Shown: positions 45,137 through 52,510 of the stretch, in pieces
Numbering within the stretch: the first letter of the stretch is position 1
Layout of the letters: each line of letters opens with the position of its first letter
Assembly (NCBI RefSeq): GCF_012103215.1
Contig: NZ_JAAVNE010000001.1
Coordinates: forward strand, 62,001 to 126,000
Source of the DNA: Falsiroseomonas selenitidurans
Lineage (GTDB): Bacteria > Pseudomonadota > Alphaproteobacteria > Acetobacterales > Acetobacteraceae
Direction of reading: 5' to 3'
Length of the DNA stretch: 64,000 nt
Translations under genes and position numbers: made by a program
Notes under the pieces: model-generated
What the model was told of the DNA's origin: nothing
The model's database searches: none
Seen by the model: the letters and a program-made list of their open reading frames with translations, nothing else

Positions 45137-46035
45137 GGGGACGCCTTGGTGCGGGTTGTCTCGGGGATCAGGCCCTGCGGCCGGAAGCGCAGCAGCAGGA
45201 TCAGGCTGAGGGCGATGGCGCCTTCGCGCAGCGCCGCCTTCTGCACCGGGCTGACGCCCGGGATGGCGCCGGAGAGGAAGCGCGTGCCCTCCAGCAGCAG
45301 CATGACGAACAGCGCGCCGATAATCGCCCCGCGCATGGCGCCCACGCCGCCGGCGGTCAGCGCCAGCACGATGTAGATGGTCAGCAGCGGCGCGAAGCCC
45401 TCGGGCGCGATATAGGCGTTGTAATGGGCGTAGAGCGCGCCGGCCGCGCCCAGCACCGCGGCGCCGATGGTGAAGGCGCGCACCTTGAACCACAGCACCG
45501 GCTTGCCGGCGACGGCGGCCACGTCCTCATCCTCCCGGATCGCGCGCAGCACCCGGCCGAAGGGGGAATGCGACAGCCGCGCCAGCAGGATGAAGGCCAC
45601 CGCCACGGCGGCCCAGACGATGCCGAGATAGATCAGGTTGAAGCCCTGCGGCGAGACATCGCCCCGCCACGGCCCGGGAATGCCGGAAATGCCATCCGTG
45701 CCGTTGGTCAGCCATATCTCGTTGGAGGCGACCAGGCGAATCACCTCGGCGAAGCCCAGCGTGACGATGGCCAGGTAGTCGCCGCGCAGCCGCGCCACGA
45801 TCAGCGCCATGCCGGCGCCCGCCGCGGCCGCCACCACGGCGCCCGCCGCCCAGCCCAGCGGCATCGGCCAGAACAGCTTCGTGGTCAGCAGGGCGGAGGC
45901 ATAGGCGCCGAGCCCGACAAAGCCGACCAGGCCGAGATTGACCATGCCCGCCAGGCCCCAGATCACGTTAAGCCCGAGCGCCATCAGCGCATAGAGGCCG
46001 GCGAAGACCAGCATGGCGACGAGATAGGCTTCCAT
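45133..46035 (-). CDS. livM: Branched-chain amino acid-type ABC transporter permease LivM
   Basis: 300 aa. Inner-membrane permease of the HAAT family, with nine or ten helices: GLYALMALGLNVIWGLAGMV near 13-32 is the typical first pair, and GDYLAIVTLGFAEVIRL near 85 is the family signature. The EAA-like loop facing the ATPases is RAIREDEDVAAVAGK near 163. Shares one base with the livH stop, and its own stop overlaps the GAF start. Such importers carry amino acids, but HAAT systems next to catabolic genes often take up aromatic acids, amides or urea. Confidence 0.93.
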   Translation of the reverse strand: MEAYLVAMLVFAGLYALMALGLNVIWGLAGMVNLGLVGFVGLGAYASALLTTKLFWPMPLGWAAGAVVAAAAGAGMALIVARLRGDYLAIVTLGFAEVIRLVASNEIWLTNGTDGISGIPGPWRGDVSPQGFNLIYLGIVWAAVAVAFILLARLSHSPFGRVLRAIREDEDVAAVAGKPVLWFKVRAFTIGAAVLGAAGALYAHYNAYIAPEGFAPLLTIYIVLALTAGGVGAMRGAIIGALFVMLLLEGTRFLSGAIPGVSPVQKAALREGAIALSLILLLRFRPQGLIPETTRTKASP

Positions 46036-46904
46036 CAGTTCCGCCCCCCGAGCAGCCCCTGCGGCCGGAACATCAGCACCAGCAGGATGGCGAGGAAGGC
46101 GGTGACGCTGCGGTAGGCGGGCTGCAACACCACGCCGGCCATCTCCTCCCCCACGCCCACCACCATGGCCCCGAGCGCCGCGCCGGGGATGGAGCCGAGC
46201 CCGCCGACCACGGCCGCGGCAAACACCGAGAGCACGACGCGGAAGCCGGTGAGCGGGTCGATCGAGGTATCGATGCCGATCAGCATGCCGCCGAAGCCGG
46301 CCAGCCCGCCGCCGATGAAGACGGCGACGCGGGCGATGCGGTTGGGGTCCACCCCCTTGATGTCCGCCAGCACGGGATTGTCGGCCACCGCCCGCATCGC
46401 CCGCCCGAGGCGGGAGAAGCCGAGCAGCAGGAACAGCGCCGCGGCGGCGACGATGGCGTAGCCGGTGTTCTGCAATTGCTGCGGGTTCACGCGGATGCCG
46501 TCGAAGCGCCAGTCGCGCAGGATCGGCAGGTCATAGCCGCGCAGATCATTGCCGAAGCCGAAGCGGATCACATTCTCCAGCAGGATGGTCATGGCGACGG
46601 AGGCGATGGCGACCGTCAGCGGCCCGGCCGCGCGCAGCGGCCGGAAGGCCGCTTCCTCCGCCAGCAGCGCCACGGCGCCGGAGGCCAGGAAGGCCAGCGG
46701 CAGGGCCAGCCCGATCGGCCAGCCATACACCGCATTCGCCACCCAGCCGGCGAAGGCGCCGATCGTGGCGAAGCCGGCAATGGCGAAGTTGGGGTAGCGC
46801 AGCACCGCGAAGATGCAGTTGAAGCCGATGGCGGGCAGCATCAGCACGCTGCCCGCCATGACCCCGTTCAGCAGCACCTGAACGAGGTCACGCCAATCTT
46901 CCAT
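46035..46904 (-). CDS. livH: Branched-chain amino acid-type ABC transporter permease LivH
   Basis: 289 aa with GGAAGAGA before the ATG. Companion of LivM. Marks: VLLNGVMAGSVLMLPAIGFN near 9-28, the YPNFAIAGFATIGAFAGW stretch near 37, RAMRAVADNPVLADIKGVD near 188 (coupling helix region), and VVGGLGSIPGAALGAMVVGV near 240-259, a family hallmark. About eight helices. Begins 24 bp downstream of livK. Confidence 0.93.
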   Translation of the reverse strand: MEDWRDLVQVLLNGVMAGSVLMLPAIGFNCIFAVLRYPNFAIAGFATIGAFAGWVANAVYGWPIGLALPLAFLASGAVALLAEEAAFRPLRAAGPLTVAIASVAMTILLENVIRFGFGNDLRGYDLPILRDWRFDGIRVNPQQLQNTGYAIVAAAALFLLLGFSRLGRAMRAVADNPVLADIKGVDPNRIARVAVFIGGGLAGFGGMLIGIDTSIDPLTGFRVVLSVFAAAVVGGLGSIPGAALGAMVVGVGEEMAGVVLQPAYRSVTAFLAILLVLMFRPQGLLGGRN

Positions 46905-46928
46905 CCCGGCGTCTCTTCCAGCCCTGGG

Positions 46929-48134
46929 TCAGGCGAGTTCGAGCATGCGGTAGCGGCCGCCCTCGGCCACGTCGTAGCGGAACTTGGTGCCGCGGATGTC
47001 GCCGCGCTCATCGAATTCGCAGGGGCCGGAGGCGCCTTCGAAGTTCACCGCCTGGCCGGCGGCGATCAGCTTCAACCCGTCCGTGACGTTGTCCACCTTG
47101 GTGCCGTCGCCCTGGCAGATGCTGCGTACCGCGTCGCGGATGCCGGTGCCGGTGGCCTCCGCCGCCTTGGCCGCCGCCAGGATCGCCAGGCTGGCGTGGT
47201 CGTGCACCTGGGCCGAATAGGGGTCCACATCGGTGCTGCCGAAGCTGGCCTTCAGCCGGTTGAAGGCGGTGCTGTTCAGATCCGGGCTGGGCTGGAAGGT
47301 GGTGAGGCCGTTGGTCACCTCGTTCGGCAGGGATTCGAAGATCGCCGGCGGGGCGGCATAGGCGAAGGTGAAGCGGCGGCCGTCATAGCCGGCGCGGAAC
47401 AGCTCGCGCAGCAGGATGGTGACATCCGGGCGGTAGCCGTTCAGCACCACCGTGTCCGGCCGCGCCCGCATGATCTGGTCGACCTCGGAGCGGAAGGCGG
47501 TCTTGTTGCTCTCGTAGATGATGAAGCCCACCACGCTGCCGCCGGCGGCGGAGAAGCGTTCCGTCATCACCTCCTGGCTGGACTGTGCGAAGGGGCTCTG
47601 GGCGGCGATGTGGAAGACGCGCTTCGCGCCCTTGGCGATCAGCCAGTTGCTGCCGGTGGTGATCTGCAGGCGGCTGTTGGGCTGGGTGCGGAAGATGTGG
47701 CCCTGGTGCGGCAGCAGGGTGATGCTGTCGGCGCCGGAGACGGTGAACAGCGGCACCCGGTTTTCCCAGCACAGCGGCGCCACGGCGGTGGTGACGGAGG
47801 ATGCCCAGGTGCCCATCAGCGCCTGCACCCGGTCCACGTCGATCAGCTTGCGGGCGCCGCGCACGCCGGCATCCGGGTTGGTCTGGTCGTCCTCGAAGGC
47901 CAGGCGGATCTGCCTTCCCTTGACGCCGCCGGCGCTGTTGGCGGCTTCCACCACGCCCTGCGCGGCGCGCAGCATGGCCGGGCCATAGGGGCCGCCGGCG
48001 CCGGTCAGCGGCGGCAGCGCGCCGAAGACCAGGGGCTGGGTCTGGGCGAAGGCGCGGCCGCCGATGGCGAAGGCGGAAGCCGCACCGGCGGCGCCCAGCA
48101 GGGCGGCGCGGCGCCCGAGATTCGTCTGCATCAT
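46929..48134 (-). CDS. livK: ABC transporter solute-binding protein, LivK type
   Basis: 401 aa, AAGGGAAG 8 nt before ATG 48134. N-terminus LGRRAALLGAAGAASAFAIG carries an RR pair and could be a Tat signal. Type I periplasmic-binding fold: LPPLTGAGGPYGPAMLRAAQ near 41-60, AFEDDQTNPDAGVRGARKLI near 79, SVTTAVAPLCWENRVPLFTV near 112, and QVHDHASLAILAAAKAAEAT near 305. It differs from a standard amino-acid LivK, so the ligand may be something else. Lies between livF and livH in the same operon. Confidence 0.92.
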   Translation of the reverse strand: MMQTNLGRRAALLGAAGAASAFAIGGRAFAQTQPLVFGALPPLTGAGGPYGPAMLRAAQGVVEAANSAGGVKGRQIRLAFEDDQTNPDAGVRGARKLIDVDRVQALMGTWASSVTTAVAPLCWENRVPLFTVSGADSITLLPHQGHIFRTQPNSRLQITTGSNWLIAKGAKRVFHIAAQSPFAQSSQEVMTERFSAAGGSVVGFIIYESNKTAFRSEVDQIMRARPDTVVLNGYRPDVTILLRELFRAGYDGRRFTFAYAAPPAIFESLPNEVTNGLTTFQPSPDLNSTAFNRLKASFGSTDVDPYSAQVHDHASLAILAAAKAAEATGTGIRDAVRSICQGDGTKVDNVTDGLKLIAAGQAVNFEGASGPCEFDERGDIRGTKFRYDVAEGGRYRMLELA

Positions 48135-48148
48135 ACCGTCAGCTTCCC

Positions 48149-48180
48149 TTGTCCTGTCGTTGCGTTGTCTTGTCGTTGCG
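48149..48180 (-). repeat. 16-bp tandem duplication before livK
   Basis: TTGTCCTGTCGTTGCG is followed directly by TTGTCTTGTCGTTGCG (plus-strand reading), one base different. It fills the 47-bp gap between the livF stop and livK, just upstream of the livK Shine-Dalgarno. Probably slippage; it lengthens the intercistronic space. Confidence 0.7.
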
Positions 48181-48181
48181 C

Positions 48182-48895
48182 TCAGCCGCCCAGGAACAGG
48201 CGGCGCACCTCGGGGTCCGCCGCCAGCGCGGCCGCCTGGCCGGTGCGGGCGACGCGGCCATCCACCAGCACGATGCCGTCCTCGGCGATGGCCAGTGCCT
48301 CCAGCGCATTCTGCTCCACCATCAGGATGGCGGTGCCTTCGGCGTGGATGGCGGCGATGTCGTCGAACAGCCCCTGCGCCGCCTTGGGGCTGAGCCCGGC
48401 CGAGGGCTCGTCCAGCAGCAGCAGCTTCGGCGCCACCATCAGCGCCATGCCCATGGCCAGGATCTGCCGCTGCCCGCCGGACAGGGTGCGCGCGGCACGG
48501 CGGCGCTTTTCCGCCAGCATGGGAAAGCGCGCGAACAGCGCCTCCACCCGCTGCGCCACGGTGGCGCGGGGCTCCAGGTAGCCGCCCATCTCCAGATTCT
48601 CCCGCACCGAGAGGCTGGGGAAGATGTTGGCTTCCTGGGGCACGAAGGCGATGCCGGCGGCGGCGATGCTGCGCGGCGGCAGGCCGCCGAGCGCCCTGCC
48701 CTCCAGCCGGATGCCGCCGGCCTTCGGCTTCAGCAGCCCGGCGATGGCCTTCAGCAGCGTGGATTTGCCGGCGCCATTGGGACCCACGATCGCCGCCATG
48801 CGGCGCGCCGGCAGGGCGAGGTCGATGCCCTTCAGGATCTCATCCGCCGCGCCATAGCCGCCGACCAGGCCCTCCACCTCCAGCAGCGCGGTCAT
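48182..48895 (-). CDS. livF: ABC transporter ATP-binding protein LivF
   Basis: 237 aa. ATPase of the HAAT importer. Walker A GPNGAGKST near 38, EANIFPSLSVRENLEMGGYL near 87-106, signature LSGGQRQILAMGMALM near 138, Walker B LLLLDEPSAGLSPKAA near 157. The LSP after DEPSAG is typical of LivF. The start overlaps the livG stop by 4 nt. Works as a heterodimer with LivG. Confidence 0.94.
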   Translation of the reverse strand: MTALLEVEGLVGGYGAADEILKGIDLALPARRMAAIVGPNGAGKSTLLKAIAGLLKPKAGGIRLEGRALGGLPPRSIAAAGIAFVPQEANIFPSLSVRENLEMGGYLEPRATVAQRVEALFARFPMLAEKRRRAARTLSGGQRQILAMGMALMVAPKLLLLDEPSAGLSPKAAQGLFDDIAAIHAEGTAILMVEQNALEALAIAEDGIVLVDGRVARTGQAAALAADPEVRRLFLGG

Positions 48896-49665
48896 GCGTG
48901 CACCCGCCCGCCCATATAGGCTTCCTGCACCCGCGGATCGGCCGCGACCTCGGCGAAGCTGCCCTCCGTCAGGCGCCGCCCTTCCGCCATGACGATGACC
49001 GGGTCGCAGAGCGAGGCGATGAAATCCATGTGGTGCTCGACGATCAGCACCGTCATGCCCTCATCGCGCAGGCTCGCGATATGGCTGGCGATCTCGGCGG
49101 ACAGGCTGGGGTTCACCCCGGCCACGGGTTCGTCCAGCAGCAGCAGGCGTGGCTCGGCCATCAGCGCGCGGCCGATTTCCATCAGCTTCTTCTGGCCGCC
49201 GGACAGCGCCGCGGCCTGGTTGTCCAGCACCCGGGTCAGGTTCAGCCGCGCCGCCACGGCCTTGGCGCGTTCGCGCAGCGCCTCCTCCCGCGCCCGCATC
49301 GCGGCGGGGCGCAGGATGGCGGCGGCCACACCCTCGCCGGGCTGTGCCGGGCCATACAGGAGCAGGTTCTCCAGCACCGTGAGGCGGGGGATGCCGCGCG
49401 CGATCTGGAAGCTGCGCACCAGGCCGGCGCCGGTGATGCGGTCCGGCCGCCAGCCGGTGATGTCCCGGCCATCCAGCCGCACCTGCCCCGAATCGGGGCG
49501 GATGACGCCGGAGATGCATTGGAAGGCGGTGGATTTGCCGGCGCCGTTCGGGCCGATCAGGGCCGTCACGGTGCCAGGCCGGACCGCAAGGTCCAGGCCG
49601 TCCAGCGCCACCACCCCGCCGAAGCGGCGGGAGAGGCCGCGGATCTCAAGGATCGGGGCAATCAT
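48892..49665 (-). CDS. livG: ABC transporter ATP-binding protein LivG
   Basis: 257 aa. First gene of the liv operon. Walker A GPNGAGKST near 39, GAGLVRSFQIARGIPRLTVL near 80-99 (the family's RTFQ region), signature LSGGQKKLMEIGRALM near 152, Walker B LLLLDEPVAGVNPS near 171, and the C-terminal EAYMGG typical of LivG. 54 bp downstream of a possible short gene. No clear promoter can be named in the gap. Confidence 0.94.
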   Translation of the reverse strand: MIAPILEIRGLSRRFGGVVALDGLDLAVRPGTVTALIGPNGAGKSTAFQCISGVIRPDSGQVRLDGRDITGWRPDRITGAGLVRSFQIARGIPRLTVLENLLLYGPAQPGEGVAAAILRPAAMRAREEALRERAKAVAARLNLTRVLDNQAAALSGGQKKLMEIGRALMAEPRLLLLDEPVAGVNPSLSAEIASHIASLRDEGMTVLIVEHHMDFIASLCDPVIVMAEGRRLTEGSFAEVAADPRVQEAYMGGRVHA

Positions 49666-49719
49666 CCCGCGGAGGCTACAACGCCCCCGGCCGCCCCGGA
49701 AGCAACCGCGTGGATAAGA

Positions 49720-49917
49720 TTAAGCGGTCCGCACCGACAAGATGGTCCGATCCGCGGCCCGCGCCGGCGGACGCGGCATGGGCGGCGGCCGGTCCAGGGA
49801 GGTCGGTGCCGCGCGCTCCGCCATGAAGCGCCACAGCGCCGCCTCCTCGCCCGGCGTGACCTCCCGCAGCAGGCCGGAGGCGAGCAGTCTTTCGCGCCGG
49901 AATGCCTGATCGTCCAT
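49720..49917 (-). CDS. Possible small protein upstream of livG
   Basis: 65 aa from ATG 49917, which has GAGGAG about 6 nt upstream (ATG 49923 is closer than is ideal). Sequence begins MDDQAFRRERLLASGLLREV and contains GEEAALWRFMAE, an amphipathic helical first half; the second half is Pro/Arg-rich and looks disordered. No homologue recognised and no membrane segment. Position between an NTF2-like gene and the liv operon on the same strand, plus a good ribosome site, favours a real gene, but coding status is uncertain. Confidence 0.4.
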   Translation of the reverse strand: MDDQAFRRERLLASGLLREVTPGEEAALWRFMAERAAPTSLDRPPPMPRPPARAADRTILSVRTA

Positions 49918-50009
49918 GCCCATCTCCTCGCGCCCCCAACGGCGCGGCCCTTCGCGGGTTGCTCCTACCCCGGCAAGACGACAGCCATCGGGCAGAGCCG
50001 TGATGAGCA

Positions 50010-50050
50010 TATGACACCAGCTTCGATTAATATCTTGTTGAAAAATTGAT
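50010..50050 (-). promoter_or_regulatory. AT-rich stretch just downstream of the NTF2-like gene
   Basis: GATTAATATCTTGTTGAAAA followed by ATTGATC is far less GC-rich than anything nearby. Read leftward it contains a TTTTT run and a TATTAA -10-like element. GATCAAT and ATTAATC can pair over 7 bp with one G-T. It may be the promoter of the small ORF-liv unit, a weak terminator, or both. Confidence 0.35.
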
Positions 50051-50677
50051 CTATTCCGCCCAGCCATGCGGCGCGCCGGCCAGCCAGGCGCGGCCGGCGG
50101 CATACAGCGCCTGCACCCTTTCGCCCGTGAGCCCGGGCATGTCGGTCTTCACCGTGTAGCCGATCCGGGTCTGCAGATAGGCCAGGTGGCGGTAGCCTTC
50201 CGGGAAACGGGCCAGCAGGGCCGGGTCCAGTTCCAGCCGGGCGGCCGGGTCCACCGGGTCCATCCGGTCCTTCTCGTAGATCGGCTGGCGCAGCACGATG
50301 CCCCAGCGCCTGCCCCCGGGGCCCTCGCGTTCCTCGATGAAGTCGTGGAAGCGGCCGGTGCAGACGACATCCACCAGCACCCCATCGACCTCCGCCCGCT
50401 GGCTGATCGTCATCTTGGTCTGGGCAATGGCCCGTGACCCGGCGAGGTCGACCGAGCAGCCGCCGAGGAAATGCAGGATGGAGACCCCGCGCGCCCAGCC
50501 GGCTTTGGAGGCGGCGATGAAATCCGCCGCCGAGGCCTGGCACCAGGTGGCCATCATCCGCCCGTCATCGTGCCAGCAGGTGGCGAAGCGGTCCCAGTCG
50601 CCGGCATCGCGCCACACCGCCCAGTTCTGCACCAGTTCGGCGACCTGCAGGCGACGGAGGAAGGCGGTCTCGGACAT
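50051..50677 (-). CDS. NTF2-like (SnoaL) family protein
   Basis: 208 aa from ATG 50677, with GGAG 7 nt upstream; a much longer frame above it is antisense to the Bug gene and is rejected. The N-terminal 140 residues fit the SnoaL_4 cone fold: LQVAELVQNWAVWRDAGDWD near 10-29, the WHDDGRMMATWCQ strand near 35, and HFLGGCSVDLAGSRAIAQTKM near 69-89. Such proteins are small subunits of ring-hydroxylating enzymes, isomerases or dehydratases. About 60 extra C-terminal residues (YLQTRIGYTVKTDMPG) are family-typical for longer members. Upstream end of the leftward island; role unknown. Confidence 0.82.
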   Translation of the reverse strand: MSETAFLRRLQVAELVQNWAVWRDAGDWDRFATCWHDDGRMMATWCQASAADFIAASKAGWARGVSILHFLGGCSVDLAGSRAIAQTKMTISQRAEVDGVLVDVVCTGRFHDFIEEREGPGGRRWGIVLRQPIYEKDRMDPVDPAARLELDPALLARFPEGYRHLAYLQTRIGYTVKTDMPGLTGERVQALYAAGRAWLAGAPHGWAE

Positions 50678-50776
50678 GGGGCACTCCGGGTTGGGCGCGG
50701 CAAAAGACTTGACGCGCGGTGACACTGCCGTAAGGGGAAGGCAACAAACGATTGCAATAGCGCAGGGGAAATGTCC
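50678..50776. promoter_or_regulatory. Divergent region between the NTF2-like and Bug genes
   Basis: 99 bp. TTGACG (50709-50714) is a fair -35 for the rightward gene, without a convincing -10. AGGGGA at 50764-50769 lies 7 nt before ATG 50777 but only one before ATG 50771, so it selects 50777 as the start of the Bug gene. The NTF2-like start has its own GGAG. Confidence 0.45.
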
Positions 50777-51790
50777 ATGACCCGAGGGAACCTCCACAGC
50801 CTCACCCGCCGCGCCGCACTCGCCCTGCCCGGCCTGCTGCTGCTGCCGCGTGGCGCCGGCGCGCAGGCGGCCTGGCCGGACCGGCCGGTGCGCTTCATCC
50901 AGGGCTTCGGCGCCGGCGGCACCACGGACATCGTGGCGCGGCTGCTGGCACCGCACATGTCCGCCGCCTGGGGCCAGCCCGTGGTGGTGGAAAACCGCCC
51001 CGGCGCCGGCGGCACGCTGGCCGCCAACACCCTGGCGCGGGCCAATGATGGCCATACGCTGATGCTGCTGAACAACGGCTTCGCCGTCTCCGCCGCGCTG
51101 TACCGCAGCCTGCCCTACGACCCGCGCGCCGACATCATGCCGGTGGCCATGGTGGCCTCCACCGGCCTGGTGATCCTGGCCGGGCCGAACGGGCCGAAGG
51201 ACCTGGCGGCGCTGATCGCGCAGGCCAAGGCGCAGCCGGATGCCATCAACTTCGCCACCGTCGGCGTCGGCTCCACCCAGCATTTCGTGGCCGAGGCGGT
51301 GCAATCCGCCGGCGGCTTCCGCATGACGCATGTGCCCTATCGCGGCACCCCGGCCGCCATCATCGCGCTGCGCAACGGCGAGGTGCAGGTGGTGGCCGAG
51401 ACCGCCTCCGCCGTGCTCGGCCAGATCCGCGGCGGCGAGGTCCGCGCGCTGGCCATCACCTCCGGCACAAGGTCGCCGCTGCTGCCGGAGGTGCCGACGG
51501 TGGCCGAGGCGCTGGGCCAGGCCGGGGGTCAAGCGGGGGGCCAGCCGGGCTTCGACATCGTCACCTGGTATGCCATCGGCGCCCCCGCCGGCACGCCCGC
51601 GCCGGTGGTGGCCCGCATCACCGCCGCGGCGCAGCAGATGCACGGCAATGCCGAGTTGCAGACCCGGCTCGCCGCGCTGGGCCTGACGCCACGCGCCCCT
51701 GGCACACCGGAGCAGACCCGTGCGACGGTGCATGCCGAAATGGCCCGCTGGGCCGAGACCGTCGCCCGCACCGGCATGGAGCGGCAGTGA
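50777..51790 (+). CDS. Bug family tripartite tricarboxylate transporter solute-binding protein
   Basis: 337 aa from ATG 50777 (see the Shine-Dalgarno entry before it). Signal peptide with a twin-arginine-like start (TRRAALALPGLLLLPRGAGA). Marks: WPDRPVRFIQGFGAGGTTDI near 33-52, ENRPGAGGTLAANTLARAN near 72, HVPYRGTPAAIIALRNGEVQ near 184, and GAPAGTPAPVVARITAAAQQ near 268. A GQAGGQAGGQ run near 250 is a small in-frame repeat absent from the other two Bug proteins here. Followed by a nitroreductase gene 40 bp on. No TctA/TctB. Confidence 0.92.
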   Translation: MTRGNLHSLTRRAALALPGLLLLPRGAGAQAAWPDRPVRFIQGFGAGGTTDIVARLLAPHMSAAWGQPVVVENRPGAGGTLAANTLARANDGHTLMLLNNGFAVSAALYRSLPYDPRADIMPVAMVASTGLVILAGPNGPKDLAALIAQAKAQPDAINFATVGVGSTQHFVAEAVQSAGGFRMTHVPYRGTPAAIIALRNGEVQVVAETASAVLGQIRGGEVRALAITSGTRSPLLPEVPTVAEALGQAGGQAGGQPGFDIVTWYAIGAPAGTPAPVVARITAAAQQMHGNAELQTRLAALGLTPRAPGTPEQTRATVHAEMARWAETVARTGMERQ

Positions 51791-51830
51791 CGGCGCCGGC
51801 CACGGCCGGCCTGCTTGAAGGATACGATTC

Positions 51831-52433
51831 TTGACCGACCGCACCGCCCCCGTCGCCCACCCGATCAACAGCCTGATGCAGCAGCGCTGGAGCCCGCGCG
51901 CCTTCACCGACGCGCCGGTGACGGCGGCGCAGGAAGCCAGCCTGCTGGAAGCCGCGCGCTGGGCGGCTTCCTGCTTCAACGAGCAGCCCTGGGTCTTCAT
52001 CACCGCCCGCCGCGACGCGGAGCCGGAGGCCTTCGCCAGGCTCGCCTCGCTGCTGAGCGTGAACAACCAGGCCTGGGCACCGAAGGCCGGTCTGCTGATG
52101 TTCTGCTTCCACCGCACCACCTTCGCCGCCAATGGCACGCCCAATGCGGTGGCGATGTACGACCTCGGCCAGGCGGTGGCGCAGATGGCGCTGCAGGCGG
52201 TGGAACTCGGCCTCGGCAGCCACCAGATGCGCGGCATCGACCTGGAGCGGGCGCGAACGGAGCTCGGCGTGCCGGAAGGCCATGAGCCGGTCGCCGCCAT
52301 CGCCTTCGGCACCGTCGGCGCGCCGTCCCTGCTGCCGGAGAAGCTGGCGGAGCGTGAGGTTCTGCCGCGGCTGCGCAAGCCGATCGCGGAATTCGCCCAT
52401 GCCGGGCAATACGGGACGCCGGTGAAGCTCTGA
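51831..52433 (+). CDS. Nitroreductase family protein
   Basis: 200 aa from a TTG start (51831) with GAAGGA about 8 nt upstream; there is no ATG near. Flavin-dependent oxidoreductase of the NfsB/FRase superfamily: LMQQRWSPRAFTDAPVT near 15-31 is the usual FMN-phosphate segment, WAASCFNEQPWVFI near 44, DLGQAVAQMALQAVELGLGS near 111-130, EGHEPVAAIAFGTVG near 148-162. Acts as a cytoplasmic homodimer using NAD(P)H; the range of substrates is wide (nitro groups, quinones, enones, dehalogenation). Probably shares the promoter of the Bug gene. Ends at a double hairpin. Confidence 0.9.
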   Translation: MTDRTAPVAHPINSLMQQRWSPRAFTDAPVTAAQEASLLEAARWAASCFNEQPWVFITARRDAEPEAFARLASLLSVNNQAWAPKAGLLMFCFHRTTFAANGTPNAVAMYDLGQAVAQMALQAVELGLGSHQMRGIDLERARTELGVPEGHEPVAAIAFGTVGAPSLLPEKLAEREVLPRLRKPIAEFAHAGQYGTPVKL

Positions 52434-52443
52434 GGCCGAGCGC

Positions 52444-52496
52444 CAAGGCCGCCGGCGCGGGCGGCGGCCTTGCCCCGACGCGAAGGCTGGTCGGGG
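52444..52496. terminator. Two tandem hairpins between convergent genes
   Basis: First: CAAGGCCGCC pairs perfectly with GGCGGCCTTG (10 bp, 52444-52472). Second: CCCCGAC with GTCGGGG (7 bp, 52473-52496). They fill the gap between the nitroreductase gene and the convergent aminotransferase gene and can terminate both ways. Confidence 0.7.
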
Positions 52497-52510
52497 CGGG
52501 GGGCTTGCCC

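Noticed and set aside
50678..52378. Extended 775-residue frame ending in the NTF2-like protein
   Set aside because: The extension is antisense to the Bug and nitroreductase genes; the NTF2-like gene has its own ribosome site.
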